DNA of 64,000 nucleotides from Companilactobacillus bobalius (GTDB lineage Bacteria; Bacillota; Bacilli; Lactobacillales; Lactobacillaceae). The position numbers and the translations under genes are program-made. Numbering within the stretch: position 1 is the stretch's first letter; every line of letters starts with the position of its first letter. The DNA is taken from NCBI RefSeq assembly GCF_009764355.1, contig NZ_LNUA01000032.1, positions 558,001 through 622,000 on the forward strand, in the 5' to 3' direction. The notes under the pieces were generated by a model. The model saw nothing but the letters and a program-made list of their open reading frames with translations, searched no databases and had not been told where the DNA came from. Positions 51,788 to 61,346 of this stretch are shown one piece after another.

Positions 51788-53161
51788 TCAATTATTATCC
51801 TTGACCCAAAACGAGAATAGAATACCCATGAGTGACATCAAACCAGCACACATCATGGCAGCACGAAAACCATTGGTAAATGAACTAACATCTATAGTAT
51901 TGCCAAATCTATAAAATACAATTACTGAAATAGTGGTTCCTAAGGCACCACCCATCAATCGGAAAACATTATAAATTCCCGATGCTTTACCAATAGATGT
52001 AGGATCAACTGCTCCTAAAACAGATTTTTGTAAGGCTGGTCCTGCCATTGAAAGTCCTATACCAGCCAACGCCAACGGAATTATCATGATTAAATAAGAA
52101 CTTTGTTCAGTAACCAAAATTGAAAGCAACAAATAACCTATTCCCTGCAAAATAAGTCCTAAAGTCGCTATCAACTTTTCTCCAAATTTATCTACTGCCT
52201 TACCGGCAAAAGGAGCCACTACAACTAAAGTTCCAGTCCAAGGTAAAATTTCCAAACCTGTAGTTAAAGAGTCTGCTCGCCCAACAACTTGAAGAAACTG
52301 CGGTAAAAAAAATACCACGCCATACATTGCTGCATACAACAGAAAAGTTGCTACGTTCCCACCGGTAAACGCCTTTGAACGAAAATATTTTATTTGAGCA
52401 CTGGAAATATCTTGTTGATAAGGACGAACAACAAACCAGATCCCTAAGACTAAACTTAAGATACCAACCAAGGCTGATATAACTTTTGAACTGGCAGCAG
52501 TTATTTCTGACAAGGACCAGATAATACCCGCTGAAGCGAAAATGACTAATAAGGAGTCCAACAGTCCAATTTTGTCACTATTACCAGTACTTTCTGGCAA
52601 TATCCGTTTTGATAAATAAATTGCAACTAGTCCAATAGGAACATTGTCTAACGGCTTGAATTGCCAAGTTAGTTTAGCAACAATTAGGCCACCTAATGAT
52701 GGCCCAATATGAATCTTAGCTCCAAGCTCCTTGAAAATCTTTGTCGTCACGGCTCCTCGTTCTGAATAGGAAAAATTATTGGTTAAAATTGCCATAGACA
52801 TCGGCGTCATGACTGAGGCACCGATTCCTTCAATTATTCGAGCAACAATCAAAACGTTAATATTACTGGACAATGCACAAAATACCGAACCCAAAGTGAA
52901 AATGAAAATACCGATATTATAAATTCTTCGGCGACCAATTCTTTCACCCAAGGAAACACCAACCAGCAATACGGCACCAATTGTTATATTGTAAGCATTC
53001 AAAGCCCACTGCAAAGTATTCACTGAAATATGAAAATCTGTTCTAATTGCGGTTGAGGCTGTCGTGACAATCATTGAGTCCATCATCGACATGAAAAATC
53101 CTAGTGACGTTAATATCAATATCCAGGTGGAACTAATCCTTTTATCAGTGGTTGCTTCCAT
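51788..53161 (-). CDS. MFS multidrug transporter (EmrB/QacA, DHA2 type)
   Basis: 457 residues. Start WILILTSLGFFMSMMDSMIV with motif D1-like residues, LGERIGRRRIYNIGIFIF (motif A) and about 14 membrane helices. The segment after YSERGA reads TTKIFKELGAKIH and is hydrophilic where family members have a glycine-rich helix (motif C region), and WQFKPLDNVPIGL is also odd; these may be another substituted block without stop. GAGGAGATTC ribosome binding site. Probably regulated by the ArsR-type gene upstream and a palindrome at its promoter. Confidence 0.85.
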   Translation of the reverse strand: MEATTDKRISSTWILILTSLGFFMSMMDSMIVTTASTAIRTDFHISVNTLQWALNAYNITIGAVLLVGVSLGERIGRRRIYNIGIFIFTLGSVFCALSSNINVLIVARIIEGIGASVMTPMSMAILTNNFSYSERGAVTTKIFKELGAKIHIGPSLGGLIVAKLTWQFKPLDNVPIGLVAIYLSKRILPESTGNSDKIGLLDSLLVIFASAGIIWSLSEITAASSKVISALVGILSLVLGIWFVVRPYQQDISSAQIKYFRSKAFTGGNVATFLLYAAMYGVVFFLPQFLQVVGRADSLTTGLEILPWTGTLVVVAPFAGKAVDKFGEKLIATLGLILQGIGYLLLSILVTEQSSYLIMIIPLALAGIGLSMAGPALQKSVLGAVDPTSIGKASGIYNVFRLMGGALGTTISVIVFYRFGNTIDVSSFTNGFRAAMMCAGLMSLMGILFSFWVKDNN

Positions 53162-53188
53162 TTGAATCTCCTCTGTACAGTATTTTAA

Positions 53189-53214
53189 AATAGTTCAAAT
53201 ATTTTTGAACTATT
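53189..53214. promoter_or_regulatory. Operator-like palindrome in the MFS promoter
   Basis: AATAGTTCAA and TTGAACTATT separated by 6 bp, directly upstream of the MFS start and next to an ArsR-type gene; likely binding site of that or a similar winged-helix repressor. Confidence 0.55.
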
Positions 53215-53335
53215 TAACATTATCATTCAGTAAAATTTGTGACAATAAAAACCGTATAAAAAAAAGACGTCATTAAAACGTCATTTTTTGAGTAATTCAA
53301 AGATACCAATGAATTCAGCCATTTAGGATAAATAT

Positions 53336-53632
53336 TTAAATATTCCGATAGAAATCAGTCACATATTTATCAAACGTACTTTTGTTCAAAGTAACGTATT
53401 TTTCACGAGCTTCTCGTCGTGTATTAATTAACCCCGCAGATTCCAACAACATGAATTCTTACGACAATTTGCTTTTGCTGATATCAACTGCTCTTCCCAC
53501 TTCACCACAGGCTATCTCGTGATCAGTATGTTTCAGATATTCAATAATTTCTAAACGAATCGGGTCAGCTAGTGCTTTAAAAATTTGAATTTGTCTATCA
53601 TCTATTTGATTTTTCAATTTAGTATTTACCAT
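53336..53632 (-). pseudogene. ArsR-type regulator, in-frame stop in the recognition helix
   Basis: 98 codons from the ATG at 53630-53632. FKALADPIRLEIIEYL, VDISKSKLS, then a TAA at codon 58 and EFMLLESAGLINTRREAREKYVTLN in the same frame. The family motif is LSYHF.LLE, so the stop and the next codon replace Tyr-His. Only about 6 bp differ, with no indel. Located between a PadR/ArsR-like regulator and the MFS exporter it probably controls. Confidence 0.75.
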
Positions 53633-53692
53633 ATTTGTTATTTTACTTGAGATTTAATCGGTTATTCAAGACGTTAGCTCAAAAAATCTTGT

Positions 53693-54256
53693 CTACCATT
53701 TTTCCAACTGAATCTTAACATGGCGCTTATTTTTTGAATCGGGATTAGGGTCATTTTTTTCGGCGTTATTTAATACCTTGAACAAATCTGTCATGACCTT
53801 TTTTTCACCTTCTGGAGATAAATCTATCTCCCCATGTGCTGAAGTAGTATTGTCTTCATCGGTTTCACTGTTTATAGTTTCTCTCAAAGCGCTAATGAAT
53901 TCATGATGTTGCAACATCACTAATTGAAGTGTTTGTTCAGCGTGTTCTTTAATCCAATCATCTGAGAAATTTAAAACATTATCATCATCCGCGATATATT
54001 TTGTTTTTTGATTCAGAAACAAACTGGAATAATAATTCTCAGTTAAATTCTTAATTTTCTCTTGTTTAACAATTTTTAAAAGATCAGCATCCATCATTTT
54101 ATTCAATGTGTAATATAGCTGATTATTGGGGATTTTAGTGGCCTTTGAAATCTGTTTGGGAGTTAGTCCCTCTTCAGCTTTAGTGGCTTTTAAAATTTTG
54201 CCAACTTTGTCGTCGACCATTAATTTGGCAAATTGATCTACTGTAACTTTGGACAT
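53693..54256 (-). CDS. Winged-helix transcriptional regulator (ArsR/PadR-like)
   Basis: 187 residues. HTH in LTPKQISKATKIPNNQLYYTLNKMMDADLLKIV (about 33-65), a hydrophilic helical C-terminal part. The ATG at 54254-54256 is chosen for its AGAGGTGAAA ribosome binding site. Divergent from an MFS transporter with a shared 114-bp promoter region. Confidence 0.78.
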   Translation of the reverse strand: MSKVTVDQFAKLMVDDKVGKILKATKAEEGLTPKQISKATKIPNNQLYYTLNKMMDADLLKIVKQEKIKNLTENYYSSLFLNQKTKYIADDDNVLNFSDDWIKEHAEQTLQLVMLQHHEFISALRETINSETDEDNTTSAHGEIDLSPEGEKKVMTDLFKVLNNAEKNDPNPDSKNKRHVKIQLEKW

Positions 54257-54281
54257 TATTTTCACCTCTTTATCAGCATAA

Positions 54282-54340
54282 ATGTTTGACAAATTGAAAT
54301 CAAACAATTAAAATTCATTTATCATTTAAATTAATTTAAA
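54282..54340 (+). promoter_or_regulatory. Promoter of the MFS gene with two palindromes
   Basis: TTGACA (54286-54291), 17-bp spacer, TAAAAT (54309-54314). GTTTGA...TCAAAC arms surround the -35 box and TTTAAATTAATTTAAA lies downstream near 54325-54340; both are candidate sites for the divergent regulator. Confidence 0.6.
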
Positions 54341-54370
54341 CGTACAATAATTTTAGATGGACGTGATAAT

Positions 54371-55594
54371 ATGAAAAATTTAGTTAAGAACCAAGCTTTT
54401 ATGACCTTAACTGGTGCTGACTTTTTTGAAACTATCGGTACGAGCTTATTCAATATTATTTTATTAACTTATGCACGTAGCTTTGCTAACGCCAGTATCA
54501 TGGTTTCCATTGTTTCAGTTGCAACAGTTATGCCTGGTGTCCTCGGTATCGTTACCGGACAAATTGCTGACCGAACTTCTAACAAACGTGTTTGGCTAGC
54601 TAGTACCAAATTTATTCAAGCTGGACTCTATTTACTTTTGGCTCTATTAATTACTCAAAAACAAGTCTTCTTACTAATGATTATTATCCTAATTAACATC
54701 TTTTCAGATATTATCGGTATGTACAGCAATGGTTTACGTATGCCAATTATTCAAACTAAGATTGACCGTGAATTTCAAGAAGAAGCTATGGGTATCACTC
54801 AAGGTATCTTGACTATCATGCAAACTGTCGGTCAAGCCATTGGCGTCAGCTTATTAGCCTTAACAAATGACTATCAACTGGCCGGCTATATCAATGCTTT
54901 AACCTTTTTAGTTGCTGGTATTATTCTAATTTTTGGGTACGATTCTCTCAAAGTTGAACAAATTAAACATAAGTCACCTTCCATTCATAAACTTTTGGCC
55001 CAAATGAAACAGGCGCTCGAAAAAGGTTCGGACACTAATGCTTGGGCTTTACTGGGCAGTATTTTCTTCATGAATGCTGTTGGGTCCAGTCTAGATGCCG
55101 TTATTAATCTCTACCTAGTTGATCAGGGAAATAAATTACCTCTTCCCTTCAGTGTAAGTGTACTAATTATCAACACTGTTCTCGTAGCTGGAACAGTGTT
55201 AGGAAGTGTTTTACATTCTGGATGGTTTAAAAATTTATCTTTCAGGTCAGTCATGATCACTTGTGTCGCAACATTGGGACTATTCTATATTAATCTCTTA
55301 AGTTTAAAGAGTTTTATCCTTATCATTATTTCTATGGCTATTGGTGGTTTCTGTATGGGTCAAGCTAATCCCAAATTAACGGCCGCCCTATTGAAAACTG
55401 CTGATGAAGAAATTATCGGTAGTTTAACTGGACTAATGAATACAGTTTCAATTATTTCAATGCCTTTAGGTACTATTGGTATCGTTCTAATCTACAATTT
55501 AATCAATCCTGCCTTAGCATATATTGTATCGATGATACTACTAGCTTTATCAGCCGTTTGTCTTTTACTACCTAAAAAAGGAAACGAGAATTAA
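54371..55594 (+). CDS. MFS transporter
   Basis: 407 residues, about 12 membrane helices. Motif A-like GIVTGQIADRTSNKRVWLAS and a second-half loop FKNLSFRSVMITC. Similar in layout to macrolide-efflux-like MFS proteins. Start preceded by GATGGACGTG. Divergent from its probable regulator. Confidence 0.88.
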   Translation: MKNLVKNQAFMTLTGADFFETIGTSLFNIILLTYARSFANASIMVSIVSVATVMPGVLGIVTGQIADRTSNKRVWLASTKFIQAGLYLLLALLITQKQVFLLMIIILINIFSDIIGMYSNGLRMPIIQTKIDREFQEEAMGITQGILTIMQTVGQAIGVSLLALTNDYQLAGYINALTFLVAGIILIFGYDSLKVEQIKHKSPSIHKLLAQMKQALEKGSDTNAWALLGSIFFMNAVGSSLDAVINLYLVDQGNKLPLPFSVSVLIINTVLVAGTVLGSVLHSGWFKNLSFRSVMITCVATLGLFYINLLSLKSFILIIISMAIGGFCMGQANPKLTAALLKTADEEIIGSLTGLMNTVSIISMPLGTIGIVLIYNLINPALAYIVSMILLALSAVCLLLPKKGNEN

Positions 55595-55610
55595 TCTCAT
55601 TTCCTTTTTT
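55575..55610. terminator. Bidirectional terminator
   Basis: AAAAAAGGAAACGAG and CTCATTTCCTTTTTT arms around the MFS stop codon, convergent with the VOC gene. Confidence 0.7.
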
Positions 55611-55622
55611 CATACAATTATT

Positions 55623-56006
55623 TTAAACAGTCAATTCAATCTGGTTTCCTTCAGGATCAAGAATAACACTTTCGTAATAACCATCGCCTGTTACTCTTGG
55701 GCCACTCAAATGAGTGTATCCATCGGCTTCTATACGTGCAGATACTTCATCAACTTTTTCTTTTGAACCCAATGACATAGCCATATGCATGTATCCTAAT
55801 GGATACCCATTTAACTTATCTTGATTCAAATCCTCACGGGTACATACTTCCAGTCTTGCTCCATCTTCGAATGTTAAAAATCTTGAAGAAAAAGTAGTTT
55901 TAACATTATGATATTTTTCAGAAGCAGTTGCTCCAAAATATTTTTCATAAAATGAGACTGTTTTTTCTAAATCATTAACAAAAAGTCCAACGTGTTCAAT
56001 TTTCAT
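55623..56006 (-). CDS. VOC family protein (glyoxalase/dioxygenase fold)
   Basis: 127 residues. IEHVGLFVNDLEKTVSFYEKYFGA (metal His), GYMHMAMSLGS (second His), YYESVILDPEGNQIELTV (Glu). Typical single-chain VOC of the lactoylglutathione-lyase-like type; substrate not assignable. Confidence 0.9.
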   Translation of the reverse strand: MKIEHVGLFVNDLEKTVSFYEKYFGATASEKYHNVKTTFSSRFLTFEDGARLEVCTREDLNQDKLNGYPLGYMHMAMSLGSKEKVDEVSARIEADGYTHLSGPRVTGDGYYESVILDPEGNQIELTV

Positions 56007-56121
56007 ACTATTACTCCCCAGAAAGTTTTTTAATTATCTTTATAAACTTAGTTTACTAAGCTGCAAAATTAATATACCATTGATATATGGAATTGTCTAG
56101 AAGAACCAAGGAGTAAAATTC

Positions 56122-57117
56122 ATGGATAAAAATGTCCCCGAACTTATGAGAGAAAGAAATTTTAATGTCATTATTCAAACCATCATTCAAAATGGTCCTC
56201 TTTCATCTAAAAAAATAGCTGACAACACCGGATTAAGTGTCGTCAGCATTAATAAATTAATTAAAATTCTTACCGAAAAAGGAATTGTCACTAGCAGTCT
56301 GCAAAAAGTTTCAACTGGTGGTAGACGGGCAATACAATATACCATTAATGGCAATAACTTTAATCTATTAACCATTCGTATTTTAGAAATAGATCAAAAA
56401 ATGATAGCAAAATTAGAAATCATCAATTTAAATGGAGGCATTATCTCTAACAACAATTTGCAAAGAGAAATCGTACATCCCGAAGATCTATTACAGTCCA
56501 TTGAAGAAGTGTTGCAAAAGCAAAAGATAACGCCAAATTTAATTATCATAGGAACCTCCGGTGTAGAGTCAGCTCAAAAAATGATTCTAAGCGACATCCC
56601 CGGATTATCCGAAGTAAATTTGGAACAATATCTTTTTGAACACACTAATATTACCGTCAAAGTAATTAATGACGTTAACGCTATGGTTTTAGGAGTCAAC
56701 GGAAATAATCAAAAAGATAATATTATAGGAATCTACTATCCCAAAAACTATGCTCCAGGAGTCGGCTTATTAATCTCCGGTAATCTTGTTTTAGGCAAAT
56801 CAGGAGCGGCTGGAGAGATATCCTTGGGACCATCTTATAAAAATACTCACTACCCAATGAAGCAAGATATTTTTGAGGAATATTTATTAAATGATCTTCA
56901 AAGCATGATTGCGCTACTAGACCCCGACAAAATAGTAGTCTTCTCTCCCGATAGAAAAATCGATAGGAATAAACTATTAAGGAATTTGCATGACCGAATT
57001 CAGCAGATATCGGAAACCACAATTGATTTTGATGAGAATATTGATCAAGCTTATCAAAACGGTTTAATAAATTATGGTAGAGAAAAAATTTTTGAAAGTA
57101 TAATTAAAAATATTTAA
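56122..57117 (+). CDS. ROK-family-like transcriptional regulator, reduced
   Basis: 331 residues. N-terminal HTH (LSSKKIADNTGLSVVSINKLIKILTEKG) and STGGRRAIQYTING typical of NagC/XylR repressors; ROK core remnants VINDVNAMVLG and GVGLLISGNLVLGKSGAAGEI. Shorter than the usual 380-400 residues and without the Cys-rich Zn motif, so it probably senses a sugar but has no kinase activity. CAAGGAGT ribosome binding site. Confidence 0.82.
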   Translation: MDKNVPELMRERNFNVIIQTIIQNGPLSSKKIADNTGLSVVSINKLIKILTEKGIVTSSLQKVSTGGRRAIQYTINGNNFNLLTIRILEIDQKMIAKLEIINLNGGIISNNNLQREIVHPEDLLQSIEEVLQKQKITPNLIIIGTSGVESAQKMILSDIPGLSEVNLEQYLFEHTNITVKVINDVNAMVLGVNGNNQKDNIIGIYYPKNYAPGVGLLISGNLVLGKSGAAGEISLGPSYKNTHYPMKQDIFEEYLLNDLQSMIALLDPDKIVVFSPDRKIDRNKLLRNLHDRIQQISETTIDFDENIDQAYQNGLINYGREKIFESIIKNI

Positions 57118-57427
57118 TAGAATCTCATCATACTAAAGTAAATATCAAGCTCTGAAGGATCATACTTCCCATTATTCTTTTTACACGAATAATACAAATC
57201 AACCGCAGATTTAGGAAGACTCTTTTTTTGAGTTCTCAAATAGAAAATATAACTATTCATATAGCAATGTATCCTGCCGAAACCAGATTAACATCATTAG
57301 TTTTATCTAAAACTTTAGCACATTTCAAAATGAATTTAGCTAGATAATAGTCTGTTTTAATTTCAGGATCAGTATATGCTCGACTCAGTTGGTCCATTAG
57401 AACTGTAACCTCTTTACTTTGTTCCAT
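57114..57427 (-). pseudogene. Enterocin A-type bacteriocin immunity protein, frameshifted
   Basis: The first frame (57257-57427, 56 residues; GGGAGGAG ribosome binding site) gives LMDQLSRAYTDPEIK and ILKCAKVLDKTNDVNLVSAGYIAI, typical of enterocin A-type immunity proteins. The second frame, starting in an ATGA overlap and ending at 57114, gives NSYIFYLRTQKKSLPKSAVDLYYSCKK-type sequence, which is where such proteins continue. Joining them needs a single 1-nt shift near 57258 and yields about 104 residues, the family length. Either a sequence error, a real frameshift, or two coupled genes. No bacteriocin structural gene seen nearby. Its end overlaps the convergent ROK gene stop. Confidence 0.6.
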
Positions 57428-57713
57428 ATTCTCCTCCCTTTTTCGTAACTTAACGATTAAAAGATAAAACATATAATCATTTACAGCAACCACTATATAC
57501 TAAAAGTATTTTTTTATTGTGGGACACTCTCTATATCAAGGATTTATACTGCATAATAACAATTACAATGTCAGTGATTCTGAATATCAAAAGTAATTTC
57601 TATAAATTTCTTAATTACTTGTCAAACTTATCTGTTTTAATTAATGGAAGTAATATAAAATGTTCATTATAATTAATGTGTCATGATCTATGAGAAACGG
57701 GGGAAATATTATT

Positions 57714-58877
57714 ATGTTTTCTAAAATTAAAAAAACAGCAATCTTAATTGCTACAGGTGCCCTTTTATCTACAAGTATGGGTGGAACAATTGTCCTTGCT
57801 GACACTGATTCCACTCCTAACAATGATTCAGCTTCAACTACTACAAACTCTACTGAATTAACTGATACTTCTTCATCAACCACTAAAACGCAAGCTGGTT
57901 ATGAAAATATCAACCTTGCCGCTGTTAAACTTGCTATGCTAAATGAGCTTAATCGTCTCAGGTCTCAAAACAATTTAGAGCCACTAACTTCAATTGATAT
58001 TCTCAACAACTACGCTCAAGCTAGAACTGATTCTTTTATCACTTCTGGCGGTGTTGATGATCACTCCAATTGGCATTCGGCAAATATGTATCCATACAAC
58101 TACACTGCTGAAGAAAATATTGCTCAAATGCCTTTTTCAATGATTGGCTCAACTGATCCCCTAATTATTGCTGAAAAAATCACTGATGAATTTTACAGCG
58201 AAACATATGATTCTACCCCCGATTATGGTCACAGAAAGAATATGCTCAATCCATATATAAGCTATGTCGGAATTGGTGTCAGTGTATCAAATACTGGTAT
58301 GATTTATTTTTCTCAAGAAATGGGTAATGATCAAGAGTCATATAGTAAATACGATCCTAGTGCTGTCAAAGACTACTATATGACCAAATATAATGATTAC
58401 GCTAATCCTTCCAAATATGATCTGGCCGATACCGACCGTAAAGGTGCTGACTATACTCAACGCAAAGATTATGTCACAGCTGACATACGTGGTGGCGTGA
58501 CAACTAAAAATTACGCTACTCCTGTTTATGACCGTTATGGAAACAGAAATAAGGACTTAGAACTTGCACCAAATTCTGATTGGATTTCCGATATTGTTGC
58601 CACCATCAATGGTAAAAAATACTATCACGTTAGCACCAATGGTTTCGTTTCGGCCGCTGATGTCTTGCCATGGGCCAAGTTCCTATATGGCTCCAGCGTT
58701 ACAGCAACCACCGATGCCAAGGTTTACGATAACAATGGTAATTTCACAGGCAAAATCGTACCTAAGGACAGTAAATGGATCATGGATCGACGTGCTGTTA
58801 ATCCCAAGACAAAAGTAAAAATGTACCATATTGCTACTAATTCTTGGCTTCAAGAAAATCAAGTGAATGTAAATTAG
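57714..58877 (+). CDS. Secreted CAP-domain protein with two SLAP-like wall-binding repeats
   Basis: 387 residues. Signal peptide (AILIATGALLSTSMGGTIVLA-type), Ser/Thr linker, CAP/SCP domain (MLNELNRLRSQNNLEPL, HSNWHSANMYPYNYTAEENIA, GHRKNMLNPYISYVGIGV) with the His/Glu pocket residues, and two C-terminal repeats of about 60 residues (ATPVYDRYGNRNKDLELAPNS, DAKVYDNNGNFTGKIVPKDS) resembling the SLAP domain of lactobacillar S-layer proteins. The start at 57714 follows GGGGGAAAT. Exported and probably held on wall polymers. Confidence 0.88.
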   Translation: MFSKIKKTAILIATGALLSTSMGGTIVLADTDSTPNNDSASTTTNSTELTDTSSSTTKTQAGYENINLAAVKLAMLNELNRLRSQNNLEPLTSIDILNNYAQARTDSFITSGGVDDHSNWHSANMYPYNYTAEENIAQMPFSMIGSTDPLIIAEKITDEFYSETYDSTPDYGHRKNMLNPYISYVGIGVSVSNTGMIYFSQEMGNDQESYSKYDPSAVKDYYMTKYNDYANPSKYDLADTDRKGADYTQRKDYVTADIRGGVTTKNYATPVYDRYGNRNKDLELAPNSDWISDIVATINGKKYYHVSTNGFVSAADVLPWAKFLYGSSVTATTDAKVYDNNGNFTGKIVPKDSKWIMDRRAVNPKTKVKMYHIATNSWLQENQVNVN

Positions 58878-58900
58878 AGATACCTTCGGGTATCTTTTTT
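58878..58900 (+). terminator. Terminator of the CAP-domain gene
   Basis: AGATACC - TTCG - GGTATCT then T7. Confidence 0.85.
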
Positions 58901-59226
58901 TGTCCGATTAGAGTCGCCAAGCAATCCAAATTAGTCACTAGTGATCTTGCTTGATTAATCAGTTACCATCAAGTCCTTTCTCCCAAAGATTTTGCCCAAA
59001 CGTCTTTATGAAACAGTTTTCATAATAAACGAAAGAAGTGCTATAATATTCTTAGGAACTAAATGGATGTTTGAATTACTCTTAGACTGCTTCCTATTAG
59101 AAATAGATACGCAGTTAAAGCTACGATCCAAATGGAAACAAAAATCTACCTAGAAATTCTGCATACACGATAAAATCCTGGTTGAGCTTATTCAATGTAT
59201 ATCAAATGATGAAAGAAGTGATTCTT
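58901..59226. other. Intergenic region without clear gene
   Basis: About 325 bp. No convincing coding frame. The only signals are the upstream region of the small membrane protein and a loose GCAATCC/GGATTGC-like pairing; no RNA family recognised. Confidence 0.35.
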
Positions 59227-59424
59227 ATGATGTTTCCTTATTTGAAATTAGGCCCCAGAGATGGAGTTATGTTGATTTCAGTTTTTATCATGTTGATTTT
59301 AACATTAGTCTTTAAATGGTCAGTATGGGAATTCTTAGCTTCTGTTGTTGCAATTATAGTTGCATTCTTAGCAGGAAGCATGAAACCAAATGAGAAAAAA
59401 GTGCTTGCTTTCTTGAAAAAGTAG
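59227..59424 (+). CDS. Small membrane protein, 65 residues
   Basis: Two membrane helices (VMLISVFIMLILTLVF and EFLASVVAIIVAFLAG) and a basic end (KPNEKKVLAFLKK). Start at 59227 or 59230 (ATGATG); GAAAGAAGTG is a weak ribosome binding site. Function unknown. Confidence 0.6.
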   Translation: MMFPYLKLGPRDGVMLISVFIMLILTLVFKWSVWEFLASVVAIIVAFLAGSMKPNEKKVLAFLKK

Positions 59425-59481
59425 CTTAAATTCTTGTAGGTTCCAAACACATTCTTAACCATTAAAAGTTTAAATATTAAG

Positions 59482-59546
59482 GGAGCTACACTTTATCGTA
59501 TTGGTAGATTAATTCTACTAATACGACAGAGTGTAGCTCCTTTTTT
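59482..59546. terminator. Extended hairpin terminator
   Basis: GGAGCTACACT and AGTGTAGCTCC outer arms with inner TCGTATTGGTAGA/TCTACTAATACGA pairing, then T6 on the plus strand; between convergent genes. Confidence 0.75.
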
Positions 59547-59592
59547 GCATAAAAATAGTCGTTATTCAGTTTTCACTAAAAACGACTAATAA

Positions 59593-60423
59593 TTATTTAT
59601 TGAAAAACTTACGAACTTCTTGTTCATAACCATATTCAGCATTCACTTTCTTCAATAACTTTTGATCATGGGTTACTGTGAACCCAGTTTTACGTAAGTG
59701 TTTGTATAAATGAATATAAGGAAGATTTAAATCTTGGGCTAGTTTAATTTCCTCATCAATATCATAGAAAACTTTTCTAAAAGAAACATCTATTCTACCT
59801 TCATCATCAACTGTCAAAATTGTATAGCAAGCTCGTTGGTCGGCCATCAATTTGGCATAAGGACTGTATGGCTGACCTGTAGCTCCCGGATTAATAATCA
59901 ATTGTCCTTTACTGGAAGTACGCATTACTTGTTGATGTGTATGTCCATACAATAAAACATCCTTATCGCCGGCTAAATGATCAAAATTAGCTTGTGCCTC
60001 AGATGGAAATAAATCATGTCCCGTCGAACGTTCAGCTTGATTATGTGACAAACCAAAATTTAATCCATTAACAGTTATCGTTGTGGAAATTGGTCTTTGA
60101 ATCAATTCCTGATAATGTTTAGAGCTTAAGTTATTGATTAAGTATTCAGTCAATCTTGATAAATAAACCTCAGAAGGATCATCGAAATCAGCATCCCCTT
60201 TAATAATACTATCAATCTCTTGTTCCCAGTTTCCCTGTAGCCAAACCACTGGATGTAAAGATTCCATAGTTTCATAAAGCCGTTCAGCTCCAGGACCAGG
60301 CAAGAATAAATCTCCTAAAAACCAATAATCTGTAACTCCATTTTGTTTAGCATCTCTTAAAACAGCATCCAAAGCAGACACATTACCGTGAACATCAGAA
60401 AAAACTGCAATCTTGTGTATCAT
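59593..60423 (-). CDS. Metallophosphoesterase (YfcE/calcineurin-like)
   Basis: 276 residues. Metal-binding motifs FSDVHGN, GDLFLPG, LQGNWE, LLYGHTHQ. The start at 60421-60423 is chosen since AGGGGATG is then 7 nt upstream. Cytoplasmic phosphodiesterase or phosphatase; substrate unknown. Confidence 0.87.
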   Translation of the reverse strand: MIHKIAVFSDVHGNVSALDAVLRDAKQNGVTDYWFLGDLFLPGPGAERLYETMESLHPVVWLQGNWEQEIDSIIKGDADFDDPSEVYLSRLTEYLINNLSSKHYQELIQRPISTTITVNGLNFGLSHNQAERSTGHDLFPSEAQANFDHLAGDKDVLLYGHTHQQVMRTSSKGQLIINPGATGQPYSPYAKLMADQRACYTILTVDDEGRIDVSFRKVFYDIDEEIKLAQDLNLPYIHLYKHLRKTGFTVTHDQKLLKKVNAEYGYEQEVRKFFNK

Positions 60424-60614
60424 CTTCAACATCCCCTAAGTTCATAAACCACTTTAACATTGCAGTTTACATAAGAATAATAACCATTATTGTAATCCAT
60501 TTTATATCCCAATGCTATTATCGATTTGTCTAGACTTAGCTTCTACTATTTATCAACGATTTTTAAGATTAGTTTTATCAAATTAAATCCTACAAATTTT
60601 AATATCTTTATTTT

Positions 60615-61346
60615 CTATTTTTCTAAACGTATACCTCTTGAATTGTATAGATAGAAGAAAAAGCCTAACAATAAAATAAACTCCAATAGAATGATTCCCA
60701 ATGATTGAAGCGATAATTGAATCGACTGATTCAATGAAACAGCCCTTAACATCTTCAAAAGAATTCCTGTATAAAGGTAATTGGATACTTTTGCCATTGA
60801 TTGATTAAAAGTAGCAAATTGAGGTATCAAGATTAATGGCAGTATTACTGGCAATACAACATATGATGTGTCCGATACTTTTCGACATAAAATTCCGATT
60901 AATAACCCAACAATCATGCTCATCAAGGTCATAACCATGCTAATAACAATATAAATAAGGTAACTCATGATTTGTAGTTTAACGCCACTTAAGAAAGGCA
61001 AAATAAAGTTTGTAATCATAATGACAACGAATGGTGGTGTAATCGTTGCAATTACATAATCAGTTTGACTAATCGACGAAGATATTAATAATTTCAAACT
61101 TTTTTTCTCTTTTTCTTCTGCCATAGGGATACTAATCATCATAATTGATGCCATAACTGAATTAAACATAACCACCATCATCAAAATGAATGGTGCCTTT
61201 TGACCATCAAACGATATATTTGGCAAAGTAGTTCTAAATAATATACTGAAAAATATGGCTAGAATAGAGCCTACCATAGCTGAAAAATTTTTAATTAATA
61301 ACTTAAATTTAACTTTTAATAAGACAGGAATATTATTAGTTTTCAT
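60615..61346 (-). CDS. ABC-2 type transporter permease
   Basis: 243 residues with six hydrophobic helices and an EEKEKKSLKLLISSSISQTDYV cytoplasmic segment typical of ABC-2 permeases (also known from NatB/bacteriocin-immunity exporters). The ATG at 61344-61346 overlaps the ATPase end by 11 nt. Confidence 0.85.
   Translation of the reverse strand: MKTNNIPVLLKVKFKLLIKNFSAMVGSILAIFFSILFRTTLPNISFDGQKAPFILMMVVMFNSVMASIMMISIPMAEEKEKKSLKLLISSSISQTDYVIATITPPFVVIMITNFILPFLSGVKLQIMSYLIYIVISMVMTLMSMIVGLLIGILCRKVSDTSYVVLPVILPLILIPQFATFNQSMAKVSNYLYTGILLKMLRAVSLNQSIQLSLQSLGIILLEFILLLGFFFYLYNSRGIRLEK

Noticed and set aside
53264..53289. Terminator between the ArsR-type gene and the MFS gene
   Set aside because: ACGTC/GACGT arms pair over only 5 bp and read mainly as a direct repeat, so it is too weak to call.
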